A DNA stretch of 64,000 nucleotides from Rummeliibacillus pycnus. GTDB lineage: Bacteria; Bacillota; Bacilli; Bacillales_A; Planococcaceae. The stretch covers positions 248,001-312,000 of the forward strand of contig NZ_KZ614145.1 in assembly GCF_002884495.1 (NCBI RefSeq), in the 5' to 3' direction. Positions 55,872-64,000 of the stretch are shown here, piece by piece. The translations under genes were made by a program, and so were the position numbers. Under the pieces are notes generated by a model. The model made no database searches. It saw only the letters and a program-made list of their open reading frames with translations, and was not told the origin of the DNA. Numbering within the stretch: position 1 is the stretch's first letter; the number at the start of each line of letters is the position of its first letter.

Positions 55872-58142
55872 ATGAAATTAAAAAGCCGAATCGTCGCGTT
55901 CCTGATGATTGTTGTAGTAATTGGCGCACTCATGGGGACGACCGTAAAAGGCGTACTAAGTAGCATTAACTTAGGCCTGGATTTACAAGGTGGCTTCGAA
56001 GTTCTTTATCAAGTTGAACCGTTAAAAGCCGGACAGAAAATTACTGATAGTGACGTCAAAGCAACAGCTGATGCCATTAGTAGACGTGTCAATGTTCTTG
56101 GTGTAAGTGAACCAAGTATTCAAATTGAAAGCGGAAATCGTATCCGTGTTCAATTAGCAGGTGTAAAAAACCAAGACGCAGCACGTGAAGTTCTATCAAA
56201 CCAAGCAAACCTTACATTCCGTGATGTTAATGACAAAGTGTTATTAGACGGTAATGACTTACAACAAGGTGGAGCAAAACCATCTTATGACCAACAAGGT
56301 CGACCAATGGTTACACTTACACTAAAAGATCCAAATAAATTTGCAAGTGTAACAGGTAAAGTTGCTAAAATGGGGGCGCCAAATAATCTATTAGTTATTT
56401 GGTTAGACTTTAACGAAGGTAAAGATTCTTACAAAAAAGAAGTATTGAAAAAAGACCCTAAATTTGTTTCTAACCCACAAGTTACTCAAACAATCAATTC
56501 CAAAGATGTACAAATCACAGGTAACTTTACAGTTCAAGAAACAAAAGATTTAGCAGGGATTTTAAATGCTGGTGCACTTCCTGCAAAATTAACTGAAATG
56601 TACTCAACTTCTGTTGGTGCACAATTCGGTGACCAAGCATTGAACAGTACAGTATTTGCCAGCATTATTGGTGTTGCGTTAATTTTCATCTTCATGTTAT
56701 TGGTATACCGTTTACCAGGTTTAGTAGCTGATATTACATTAACCATCTTTACATTTATTACGTTAGTAATCTTTGACTGGATTCATGCTGTCTTGACTCT
56801 ACCGGGAATTGCCGCATTAGTACTCGGGATAGGGATGGCAGTAGATGCCAACATTCTTATGTATGAGCGTATAAAAGAAGAATTACGAGTAGGCAAATCT
56901 GTGAAAGCAGCATTTAAAGCAGGCTCAAAATCTTCATTTACGGCGATTTTTGATGCCAACATTACAACACTACTGGCAGCCGGCGTATTATTCGTATTAG
57001 GCCAAAGTTCTGTAAAAGGTTTTGCAACAACATTAATCATTTCAATCTTAGTCAGCTTCTTAACAGCTGTATGGGGTACTCGTGTACTGCTAGGATTACT
57101 TGTTAACAGTGGCTACTTAGATGGAAAAGTTGGATTATTTGGTGTGAAAAAATCTCGTGTTCACAAAATTGAAGAAGGTGTTGATACACTTGATCTATCA
57201 ACTCACTTTGATCGTTTCGATTTTGTACACACTCGTAATAAGTTCTTTACACTATCGGCTGTCCTAATTATTGCTGGTATGATTGTACTGGGCATCTTCA
57301 AATTGAATCTTGGAATTGACTTCTCAAGTGGTTCTCGTGTTGAAGTAACATCCAATCATGCGTTAACTAAAGAAAATGTTGAATCCTATATTGATAAAAT
57401 AGGTTTCCATTCAGATGATATTGTCATTTCAGGAAATAACAATGATCGAGCAGTCATCCGATATAAAGAAGACTTTTCAAAAGATGAAATCAAGAAGATA
57501 AAAACAGAATTTAATCAGGAATATGGTCAAACGCCAACAATTAGTACAGTTTCACCAACTATTGGTAAAGAACTTGTTAAAAATGCCATTAAAGCGTTGA
57601 TCTATGCAGCTCTTGGTATCATTATCTATGTTGCCTTCCGTTTTGAATGGCGCATGGGTGTTGGTGCAATCGTATCCTTATTACATGACGTATTCTTTAT
57701 GGTAGCGATTTTCAGTCTCTTCCGCATAGAAGTGGATATTACATTTATCGCAGCCGTATTAACAATCGTCGGATATTCAATCAATGATACAATTGTTACA
57801 TTTGACCGTATTCGAGAAAACTTACATCGCGTTAAGAAAATTAAAGATGCGGATGATTTAGCGCACATTGTCAATAAATCACTCCGTCAAACTTTAGGAC
57901 GTTCTGTAAATACCGTAATGACTGTAATTGTAGTAGTTGTTGCATTACTAATCTTCGGTGCAAGTTCAATTTCAACCTTCTCAATTGCATTATTAATTGG
58001 TTTAATCACAGGTATGTATTCTTCAATCTACATCGCTGCTCAAATTTGGTACGTATTGAAAGTACGTGAAATGAAGAAAAAAGGTCATGTAGATGTAGGC
58101 AAGAAGAAAAAACAATGGGGTTCAGACGAGCCTGTAGTTTAA
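55872..58142 (+). CDS. secDF: SecDF, fused preprotein translocase export factor
   Basis: A 756-residue RND-family membrane protein fusing SecD (1 to about 420) and SecF (about 450-740). Signature SINLGLDLQGGFEVLYQV, the SecD helix with ALVLGIGMAVDANILMYERIKEE, and the SecF part with GIDFSSGSRVEV and VGYSINDTIVTFDRIREN. Uses the proton gradient to pull exported proteins. Fused form as in Bacillus. The start is ATG 55872 with GAGGAGG at 55857-55863; an in-frame TTG lies seven codons upstream. Ends at a strong terminator. Confidence 0.97.
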   Translation: MKLKSRIVAFLMIVVVIGALMGTTVKGVLSSINLGLDLQGGFEVLYQVEPLKAGQKITDSDVKATADAISRRVNVLGVSEPSIQIESGNRIRVQLAGVKNQDAAREVLSNQANLTFRDVNDKVLLDGNDLQQGGAKPSYDQQGRPMVTLTLKDPNKFASVTGKVAKMGAPNNLLVIWLDFNEGKDSYKKEVLKKDPKFVSNPQVTQTINSKDVQITGNFTVQETKDLAGILNAGALPAKLTEMYSTSVGAQFGDQALNSTVFASIIGVALIFIFMLLVYRLPGLVADITLTIFTFITLVIFDWIHAVLTLPGIAALVLGIGMAVDANILMYERIKEELRVGKSVKAAFKAGSKSSFTAIFDANITTLLAAGVLFVLGQSSVKGFATTLIISILVSFLTAVWGTRVLLGLLVNSGYLDGKVGLFGVKKSRVHKIEEGVDTLDLSTHFDRFDFVHTRNKFFTLSAVLIIAGMIVLGIFKLNLGIDFSSGSRVEVTSNHALTKENVESYIDKIGFHSDDIVISGNNNDRAVIRYKEDFSKDEIKKIKTEFNQEYGQTPTISTVSPTIGKELVKNAIKALIYAALGIIIYVAFRFEWRMGVGAIVSLLHDVFFMVAIFSLFRIEVDITFIAAVLTIVGYSINDTIVTFDRIRENLHRVKKIKDADDLAHIVNKSLRQTLGRSVNTVMTVIVVVVALLIFGASSISTFSIALLIGLITGMYSSIYIAAQIWYVLKVREMKKKGHVDVGKKKKQWGSDEPVV

Positions 58143-58168
58143 TATATTCCTTCTATCATGAAAAAATG

Positions 58169-58213
58169 AAAATCCATTCTATTTGGTTATTACCATTTAG
58201 AATGGATTTTTTT
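58169..58213 (+). terminator. Rho-independent terminator of secDF
   Basis: Perfect 13-bp stem AAAATCCATTCTA (58169-58181) / TAGAATGGATTTT (58198-58210) with T run. Confidence 0.93.
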
Positions 58214-58381
58214 ATCTAGGAAATCTAAAAAAGTGTCAAATATATCAAAAAATCATGCTAAAATAATAACGAAAAAAGTATTGGGTAAGAGGTGGTCAGG
58301 AGGTTATAAGAACTATAATAGTAGATGTTGTAAGGAAATATTTGGTGGTAAAGTGTTAATTTATAGAAAATGGAGTAATGA

Positions 58382-60307
58382 ATGATGAATTATAAGAAAT
58401 GGATGACTACACTAGGTACTACTTTTATCGCATCAATCGCTTTTCCTTTTTTTGCTCATGCTACTAGCAATCAATACGATGATGTAATGATTGTCTATAA
58501 GAATAATGATGGTAAAGAACAGATTATGCAGCATGCTGTTAAAATCGAACATACATATGAAAATCTTAAAACAATAGAAGGAACTTTCACCAGTGATAGT
58601 ATATCAGCCTTAAAAAGTTTTCCAGATATTAAAGTAGTTGAAAAGAATCCGAAATTTATAGAGCCTTTGGATACAACGAGTTCTCAACTAGCTACAATCA
58701 CTCCTGATTGGAATTTACAATCCATTAATGTCCAAAATGCATGGTCTTCAGGATTAACAGGTGAAAATGTAAAGGTTGCAGTTATTGATACAGGAGTAGC
58801 CATTAATAATGCACTTCCAAATGTCAAAAGGTATTCTTTTGTGGATGATGATCCACGAACTTGGATTGATGAAAGCACACCTTATGATACAGATGGACAT
58901 GGTACTTTTGTATCTGGGATTATAGCGGCAGGGATTACATCATATAACGGTAATCATTTGGCTGGAATAGCACCAAATGTATCATTGTTCAGTCTAAAGG
59001 TTTTTACAAAAGATGGAGCTACAATGGAATCCCTATTAAAAGCACTCGAATGGTCTATTGAGCATCATATCGATATTGTGAACATGTCTCTCGGTACACC
59101 TGTTGATGATCCAATACTTAAAAATGCGGTTGAAAAAGCATACAATGCAGGACTTACATTAGTTGCTGCTGCGGGCAATGATGGGGTAGGAAAAGATGTA
59201 GAGTATCCTGCAAAATATGATCAAGTAATCGCAGTATCTTCAGTTGATCAAAATAATCAAATTTCCTATTTTTCTAATACAGGTTCCAAAGTTGAATTTT
59301 CAGCGCCAGGAAGTGATGTCTATTCGTTAGGTTTACAAAATAACATTGCACAAGAGTCTGGAACTTCATTTTCAGCACCTCATGTAACAGGGTTTTTAGC
59401 GTTATTAAAACAACAATATCCAAATTATTCAAATGACCAATTGCGTAAAATATTAAGAAATTACACAATTGACTTAGGGAGTATAGGAAAAGATCCTTAC
59501 TATGGTTATGGATTAGTTAACTATGAACAAAAAACGCCAGATGATGTTCAAAACCTTGTTGTTAAGGATATTACAAAATCATCAGCAATCATATCTTATA
59601 CACCAACTGAAAATCCCGTCGTACCAACGCAAAAATATTATATTTATGTAAATAATCAATTAGTGGCTACAACGACAAATTTACAATATACGCTAACTAA
59701 TTTAAAAGGTGGAACTTCATATAAAGTTTTGGTTGAAGCAGTTAGTGCAGATAATGTCACTACTCAAGGTAAGGAAATCAGTTTTGAAACAATCAAACCT
59801 ACTGAAGAAGAACAATATGTAGAAAATCATCAATCCGTAATAAGAAGTTGGTTAGGTCTTTTAGCTAACAAGAAAAAAATAGCATTCAATACACAATTTG
59901 CATCACTATATTCAATTTATCCAGGATTGACAGGATCACAAAAAGCTATGATCTCGAAATATAACAAAAAAATAAATCTTGTTGCCATCTCAGCGACTTC
60001 AAGATCGAGCTATATTAAAGCCACAAACTTAACGAGCATGAAAACGAAAAAATCAACAACTATAACATTTGCAACAGCAATCAAGCCCGCAACGCTAACT
60101 ACAAATAATGTTTATGTATTAAGTGCAGGTAAAAGAATAACAGGCTTCACTTTAAAGAAAGATTCAAAGGGTAAAACAATTAAATTATCAACTAGCAAGA
60201 ATTTAGCAAAAGGAAATTATGTGATATTTATAGACAATAAAGGTGTAAAAACGTCTAAAGGAAAAGCGACTTCAAAACCTTTTGCAATTAAATTTACAGT
60301 AAAATAG
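58382..60307 (+). CDS. Secreted S8 subtilisin-like serine protease with FnIII and C-terminal domain
   Basis: A 641-residue secreted protease. Signal peptide about 1-27 (WMTTLGTTFIASIAFPFFAHA). Inhibitor-I9-like propeptide about 33-95 (VMIVYKN, then KVVEKNP). Catalytic triad D136 in AVIDTGVA, H173 in DGHGTFVSG, S329 in GTSFSAPH; oxyanion asparagine in AAAGNDG. A fibronectin type III-like domain spans about 390-475. The C-terminal about 165 residues hold a Lys/Thr-rich region reminiscent of Ig-like SLH-linked domains (TTITFATAIKPATLTTNNVYVL). Either ATG 58382 or 58385 starts it, with GGAG upstream. It separates secDF and recJ, which are neighbours in B. subtilis, so it is an insertion. Confidence 0.92.
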   Translation: MMNYKKWMTTLGTTFIASIAFPFFAHATSNQYDDVMIVYKNNDGKEQIMQHAVKIEHTYENLKTIEGTFTSDSISALKSFPDIKVVEKNPKFIEPLDTTSSQLATITPDWNLQSINVQNAWSSGLTGENVKVAVIDTGVAINNALPNVKRYSFVDDDPRTWIDESTPYDTDGHGTFVSGIIAAGITSYNGNHLAGIAPNVSLFSLKVFTKDGATMESLLKALEWSIEHHIDIVNMSLGTPVDDPILKNAVEKAYNAGLTLVAAAGNDGVGKDVEYPAKYDQVIAVSSVDQNNQISYFSNTGSKVEFSAPGSDVYSLGLQNNIAQESGTSFSAPHVTGFLALLKQQYPNYSNDQLRKILRNYTIDLGSIGKDPYYGYGLVNYEQKTPDDVQNLVVKDITKSSAIISYTPTENPVVPTQKYYIYVNNQLVATTTNLQYTLTNLKGGTSYKVLVEAVSADNVTTQGKEISFETIKPTEEEQYVENHQSVIRSWLGLLANKKKIAFNTQFASLYSIYPGLTGSQKAMISKYNKKINLVAISATSRSSYIKATNLTSMKTKKSTTITFATAIKPATLTTNNVYVLSAGKRITGFTLKKDSKGKTIKLSTSKNLAKGNYVIFIDNKGVKTSKGKATSKPFAIKFTVK

Positions 60308-60464
60308 ATTCGTGAGGGGGCAGTCCAATAAGTGGAGCAGCCCTCTACTATTGAAATCGTAATAATACATTTAGATATTGATTGAATGAAATTTGTATAT
60401 CACGTTTAATGATTTGTTGGAAGCTATCCTTTTCACTTACATACTATTAACTTAGTATTCTACT

Positions 60465-60493
60465 TTTAAAGACACACATATATTTTGTATAAT
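60465..60493 (+). promoter_or_regulatory. Sigma-A-type promoter of recJ
   Basis: TTTAAA (60465-60470), 17-bp spacer, TATAAT (60488-60493), 24 bases before the recJ start. Confidence 0.7.
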
Positions 60494-60516
60494 GAAACTT
60501 ATGAGGAAGTGAAAAG

Positions 60517-62862
60517 ATGACAGCGACTGAAAAAAGATGGCGTATTAATCGCCCAGATGAACAACTTGTTAAAGAACTACAGGATGGGCTCAAAATTTCA
60601 TCCATTACAGCCAAAATTTTAGTAGCACGCGGTTTCAAGACGGTTGAAGCAGCTCGTGCTTTTTTAATGATTGATGAAAAGGCTATCCATGATCCATTTC
60701 AACTGTATGGCATGAAGGAAGCTGTTCAACGGATAAATAAAGCTATACAAAATAATGAAAAAATTTTAGTTTATGGTGATTATGACGCCGATGGTATTAC
60801 TAGTACAACAGTTATGAAAACCGTATTACAAGATCTTGGTGCAAATGTATCTCATCTAATTCCAAATCGTTTTACAGATGGCTATGGTCCAAGTGAACGA
60901 CTTTTTAGACAAGCATTTGATGAAGGTTACCAACTGATTATTACCGTTGATAACGGTATTGCAGGAAATCATGAAGTACAGATAGCCAAAGATTTAGGGA
61001 TGGATGTTATCGTCACAGATCACCATGAGCCTGGTAATACTTTGCCCCCTGCAGATGTGATTATTCACCCAAGACACCCAGAGGGACATTATCCTTTTGG
61101 TGAATTAGCGGGTGTCGGTGTGGCCTTTAAAGTAGCACATGCATTGTATGGCGAATTTCCTAAGCATCTTTTAGAAATCGTTGCAATAGGTACGATTGCA
61201 GACTTAGTGCCATTACTTGACGAAAACCGTTATCTTGTAAAAGCAGGAATTGAAGCATTACAAAACTCTACAAGACCTGCAATCAGAGCGTTGTGCAAAG
61301 TATCTGGTATAAATCAACAAGAGATAAATGAAGATACAATTGGCTTTAGCTTTGGTCCAAGATTAAATGCTTTAGGAAGACTTGGAGATGCGGCACCAGG
61401 AGTAGATTTTTTAATGTCTCAAGATATAGCTGAAGCAACTCTGATGGCAAATTATTTAAATGAACAGAATAAAGAACGCCAGGCAATTGTAACCGAGATA
61501 ACGAATCAAGCTATTGCTATGGTTGAAAACGATGATGAAATTGGCAATTCACAAGTATTGGTCATTGCGGAAGAAGGATGGAATCCAGGAGTAGTAGGGA
61601 TTGTAGCATCACGACTTGTCGAAAAATACTATCGTCCGACAATAATTCTTTCAATAGATGTAGAAAAAGGGACTGCAAAAGGATCGGCACGTAGTATTGA
61701 AGGATTCCATATGTACAACGAACTTTCTAAAAACAGAGAGATTTTACCAGCATTTGGCGGTCATCCTATGGCTGCAGGGATGACACTAGCAATGGAAGAT
61801 GTTGATGAATTACGGTTTAGATTAGATCAACAAGCTAGAGAATGTTTGACAGAGGAAGATTTAATACCTGTTCTTGAAGTTGATATACCGCTTAAAGTAG
61901 AAGAAATTGATATTGAAGCAATTGAAGAGGTTCGTATTTTAGCTCCATTTGGTACAAGTTTTGCGAAACCTACTTATGCTATTGAAGATGCTTCTATCCA
62001 ATCGATGCGCAAAATCGGTGCAAATGAAGACCATCTCAAATTACAAATTGTTTCAAATAATCATGAACTAGATGCAGTAGGTTTTCACAAAGGCTACTTA
62101 GTTGATGAATTGACATATGGTATTAAGGTATCATTTGCTGGTGACCTACAAATCAATGAATGGAATGGGCGTAAAAAGCCGCAACTAATGCTACAAGATG
62201 TCAAAACAGATGAATGGCAATTATTTGATTTAAGAGGAATTCGACAAGTCGCTCGTTGGTTGCAAACGATTCCTCTTGAAGAAGTAACATTTATTGCTTT
62301 TCGAGAAGCCACAATTAGCTACTATGAATCTCTTATTCCGAATGAAATCCATGAATTCTCGGAAAATATTTCAAATGCAAATTGCTGTTCATATGTTGTA
62401 ATATTAGATTTGCCGCATAATGTTCAAATGTTAGAATCTCTATTAAACAGAGTAAACCCGAATCGAATTTATGCACATTTTTATATCCCAGATTCTCACT
62501 ATTTTGATGGAATGCCTACTCGAGAACAGTTTGTATGGTATTATTCGTTTTTGAGAAAAAGACAAACTTTCCATCTGCGCCAACACCTAACCGATTTGGC
62601 AAAACATAAAGGTTGGAGCCGTGAGATGCTTATTTTTATGACACAGGTGTTTTTTGAACTTGGATTTGTTACAATAGAGAATGGACTCGCGAAAATTGTA
62701 GATAATCCGCCCAAAAAAGATTTAACAAGTGCGAAGATCTATCAAGAACGATCGCAACAAATGGATTTAGAACAAACCCTATTGTATGCGCCATATAAGG
62801 ATTTAAGAGAGTGGTTTGACCTACGTTTAAATGGTCAGGCAGTTTCTGAGGAGGAACAATAA
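60517..62862 (+). CDS. recJ: RecJ single-stranded-DNA exonuclease
   Basis: A 781-residue DHH-family 5'-3' exonuclease. Metal motifs [27 protein letters not shown] and the DHHA1 part with [10 protein letters not shown] and [10 protein letters not shown]. An OB-type domain and a long C-terminal Bacillus-type extension follow (about 560-781). It acts in recombination and repair. ATG with GAGGAAGTG upstream. Two bases separate it from apt. Confidence 0.96.
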   Translation: MTATEKRWRINRPDEQLVKELQDGLKISSITAKILVARGFKTVEAARAFLMIDEKAIHDPFQLYGMKEAVQRINKAIQNNEKILVYGDYDADGITSTTVMKTVLQDLGANVSHLIPNRFTDGYGPSERLFRQAFDEGYQLIITVDNGIAGNHEVQIAKDLGMDVIVTDHHEPGNTLPPADVIIHPRHPEGHYPFGELAGVGVAFKVAHALYGEFPKHLLEIVAIGTIADLVPLLDENRYLVKAGIEALQNSTRPAIRALCKVSGINQQEINEDTIGFSFGPRLNALGRLGDAAPGVDFLMSQDIAEATLMANYLNEQNKERQAIVTEITNQAIAMVENDDEIGNSQVLVIAEEGWNPGVVGIVASRLVEKYYRPTIILSIDVEKGTAKGSARSIEGFHMYNELSKNREILPAFGGHPMAAGMTLAMEDVDELRFRLDQQARECLTEEDLIPVLEVDIPLKVEEIDIEAIEEVRILAPFGTSFAKPTYAIEDASIQSMRKIGANEDHLKLQIVSNNHELDAVGFHKGYLVDELTYGIKVSFAGDLQINEWNGRKKPQLMLQDVKTDEWQLFDLRGIRQVARWLQTIPLEEVTFIAFREATISYYESLIPNEIHEFSENISNANCCSYVVILDLPHNVQMLESLLNRVNPNRIYAHFYIPDSHYFDGMPTREQFVWYYSFLRKRQTFHLRQHLTDLAKHKGWSREMLIFMTQVFFELGFVTIENGLAKIVDNPPKKDLTSAKIYQERSQQMDLEQTLLYAPYKDLREWFDLRLNGQAVSEEEQ

Positions 62863-62864
62863 TA

Positions 62865-63377
62865 ATGGATTTAAAACAATATGTGACAATTGTAGAGGAT
62901 TGGCCTAAAGAAGGCATTTCTTTTAAAGATATCACAACAATTATGGATAACGGCAAAGCATATAAATATGCAACAGACCAAATTGTTGAATATGCAAAAA
63001 AAGTTGGAGCTGAATTAATCGTAGGACCAGAAGCTCGCGGTTTCATCACAGGATGCCCCGTAGCGTATGCGCTTGAAATTGGCTTTGCTCCTGTACGTAA
63101 ACCAGGAAAATTACCACGTGAAGTAATCACTGCAGATTACGGCCTTGAATATGGTAAAGATACATTAACTATGCACAAGGATGCAGTAAAACCAGGCCAA
63201 AAAGTTTTAATCGTCGACGACTTGTTAGCGACTGGTGGAACAGTGGAAGCGGCAATTCGTTTAGTTGAACAATTAGGTGGAGAAGTAGTAGGATGTGCCT
63301 TTTTAATCGAACTTGAAGAACTACATGGCCGAGATAAAATAAAAGACTATGATGTATACACTTTGATGAAATACTAG
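62865..63377 (+). CDS. apt: Adenine phosphoribosyltransferase
   Basis: A 170-residue type I phosphoribosyltransferase turning adenine plus PRPP into AMP. PRPP loop [17 protein letters not shown] (about 112-128) and the hood segment [17 protein letters not shown]. Located between recJ and relA as in B. subtilis. GAGGAAC at the end of recJ supplies the ribosome site. Confidence 0.98.
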   Translation: MDLKQYVTIVEDWPKEGISFKDITTIMDNGKAYKYATDQIVEYAKKVGAELIVGPEARGFITGCPVAYALEIGFAPVRKPGKLPREVITADYGLEYGKDTLTMHKDAVKPGQKVLIVDDLLATGGTVEAAIRLVEQLGGEVVGCAFLIELEELHGRDKIKDYDVYTLMKY

Positions 63378-63398
63378 TTCGGATAACTAGTACGAATA

Positions 63399-63434
63399 AC
63401 AAGCCCTCATAACAAAGTTTGAGGGCTTGTTTTA
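63399..63434 (+). terminator. Rho-independent terminator of recJ-apt
   Basis: ACAAGCCCTCA (63399-63409) pairs with TGAGGGCTTGT (63420-63430) with T residues after it. Confidence 0.92.
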
Positions 63435-63585
63435 TTGAAAGCAAACGCATTTATTGAGCTACGACAACCAAAAGATTGATCCACCCCCTGGAAAGTGGGG
63501 ATTATTGATCCTAGATTATTCAAATTTTAAGGGGTGGATAGACGGAATTTTGGTGTGAATTGTCGAATTGTTGAATTTTTCGGGG
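63435..63585. other. Region between two terminators with alternative hairpins
   Basis: ATCCACCCC (63479-63487) is a perfect complement of GGGGTGGAT (63531-63539). The same C-rich stretch can instead pair with GTGGGG (63495-63500). The second terminator follows at 63586. No reading frame of note is seen. Confidence 0.45.
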
Positions 63586-63617
63586 AAAATAGCCTTTACA
63601 AATAGGCTATTTTTTTT
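63586..63617 (+). terminator. Rho-independent terminator upstream of relA
   Basis: AAAATAGCCT (63586-63595) pairs with AGGCTATTTT (63604-63613) and is followed by a T run. Confidence 0.85.
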
Positions 63618-63624
63618 ATACAAT
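63595..63624 (+). promoter_or_regulatory. Promoter of relA overlapping a terminator
   Basis: TTTACA (63595-63600), 18-bp spacer, TACAAT (63619-63624), 47 bases before the relA ATG. Confidence 0.55.
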
Positions 63625-63670
63625 TAAATTTATACCTAATCGGGAAAATTATGAAATAGGGTGGGCTAAC

Positions 63671-64000
63671 ATGGCGAAAGATCAAGTGATGACAGTAGAA
63701 GAAGTTTTCGCAATTCTTACATCATATATGAATGACGAACACGTCGCATTTGTAAAAAAAGCATATGAACTAGCAAAAGACGCGCATAAAGAACAGTTTA
63801 GAAGTTCAGGAGAGCCGTATATATTACATCCTGTACAAGTAGCAGGTATCTTAGCTGATCTCCAAATGGACCCTGAGACTGTTGCAGCAGGTTTCTTACA
63901 CGATGTAGTAGAAGACACTCCTGTTACACGTGAGGACCTTGTAGAACAATTTAGTGAAGAAGTTGCAATGCTCGTAGATGGTGTAACAAAGCTTGGTAAG
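63671..64000 (+). CDS. relA: RelA/SpoT-family (p)ppGpp synthetase/hydrolase, N-terminal part
   Basis: The first 110 residues of a bifunctional stringent-response enzyme, cut by the window edge. The HD hydrolase domain is visible: EPYILHPVQVAGILADL, FLHDVVEDTPVT with the HD pair, and VAMLVDGVTKLGK. The synthetase, TGS and ACT domains lie beyond the window. ATG 63671 with AGGGTGGG upstream. Follows apt as in B. subtilis. Confidence 0.93.
   Translation, partial: MAKDQVMTVEEVFAILTSYMNDEHVAFVKKAYELAKDAHKEQFRSSGEPYILHPVQVAGILADLQMDPETVAAGFLHDVVEDTPVTREDLVEQFSEEVAMLVDGVTKLGK

Overview
The window is a low-GC, Gram-positive, endospore-forming chromosome segment. Gene content and order follow the Bacillales backbone known from Bacillus subtilis: tig-clpX-lonA-engB-hemAXCDBL, valS-folC-comC-spoIIB-maf-radC-mreBCD-minCD-spoIVFAB-rplU-prp-rpmA-spo0B-obg-pheBA-niaR-safA-ruvAB-queA-tgt-yajC-yrbG-spoVB-comN-secDF-recJ-apt-relA. 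Departures from B. subtilis (no lonB, a safA/kinase pair, a type IV pilus remnant before the prepilin peptidase) suggest a Planococcaceae-type genus such as Lysinibacillus, Solibacillus, Ureibacillus or Rummeliibacillus. That placement is inference from gene order and memory of the families, not from a search.

Layout. 0-7 kb is accessory: a Bacillaceae-type intergenic inverted repeat, a YqfW-like nucleotidase, a GNAT enzyme, a small membrane protein, an amino-acid permease, an MBL-fold hydrolase and a solitary PUA/EVE-like + HNH nuclease. 6.8-20.5 kb is protein quality control (ysoA-like TPR protein, trigger factor, ClpX, LonA), the ribosome-assembly GTPase EngB, and the hem operon from glutamyl-tRNA to tetrapyrrole; hemA is preceded by a long, apparently folded leader RNA. 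20.8-21.7 kb has a shortened SpoVID-like gene converging on a 64-residue membrane protein gene. 22.3-25.4 kb is valS under a T-box leader.

25.4-28.7 kb interrupts the usual valS-folC junction. It holds a NERD-domain protein flanked by arrays of a 21-nt periodic CCGCGGA-type repeat, and two tandem RimK-like ATP-grasp ligases. 28.8-41.8 kb covers folate metabolism, a diguanylate cyclase, a pilO remnant, the prepilin peptidase, SpoIIB, a Maf homologue that has lost its catalytic motifs, RadC, the MreBCD/MinCD shape and division cluster, the SpoIVFA/FB sigma-K checkpoint, and the L21-Prp-L27 ribosomal operon. 42-50 kb carries Spo0B, Obg, PheB/PheA, NiaR, a repeat-rich SafA-like coat protein with a CotS/YsxE-like kinase fold protein, and RuvAB. 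50-64 kb has queuosine synthesis (QueA, Tgt), YajC and SecDF, SpoVB, ComN, a secreted subtilase, RecJ, Apt and the start of RelA.

Most of the window is ordinary core genome. The points most worth a second look are the hemA leader RNA, the 21-nt periodic arrays beside the NERD gene, the degenerate Maf, the pilO scar, the tandem ATP-grasp pair, the PUA/EVE-HNH nuclease, the 63-bp Cys/His-rich repeats in SafA, and the alternative hairpins between the two terminators upstream of relA. I did not find a clear, self-contained, previously undescribed multi-gene system.
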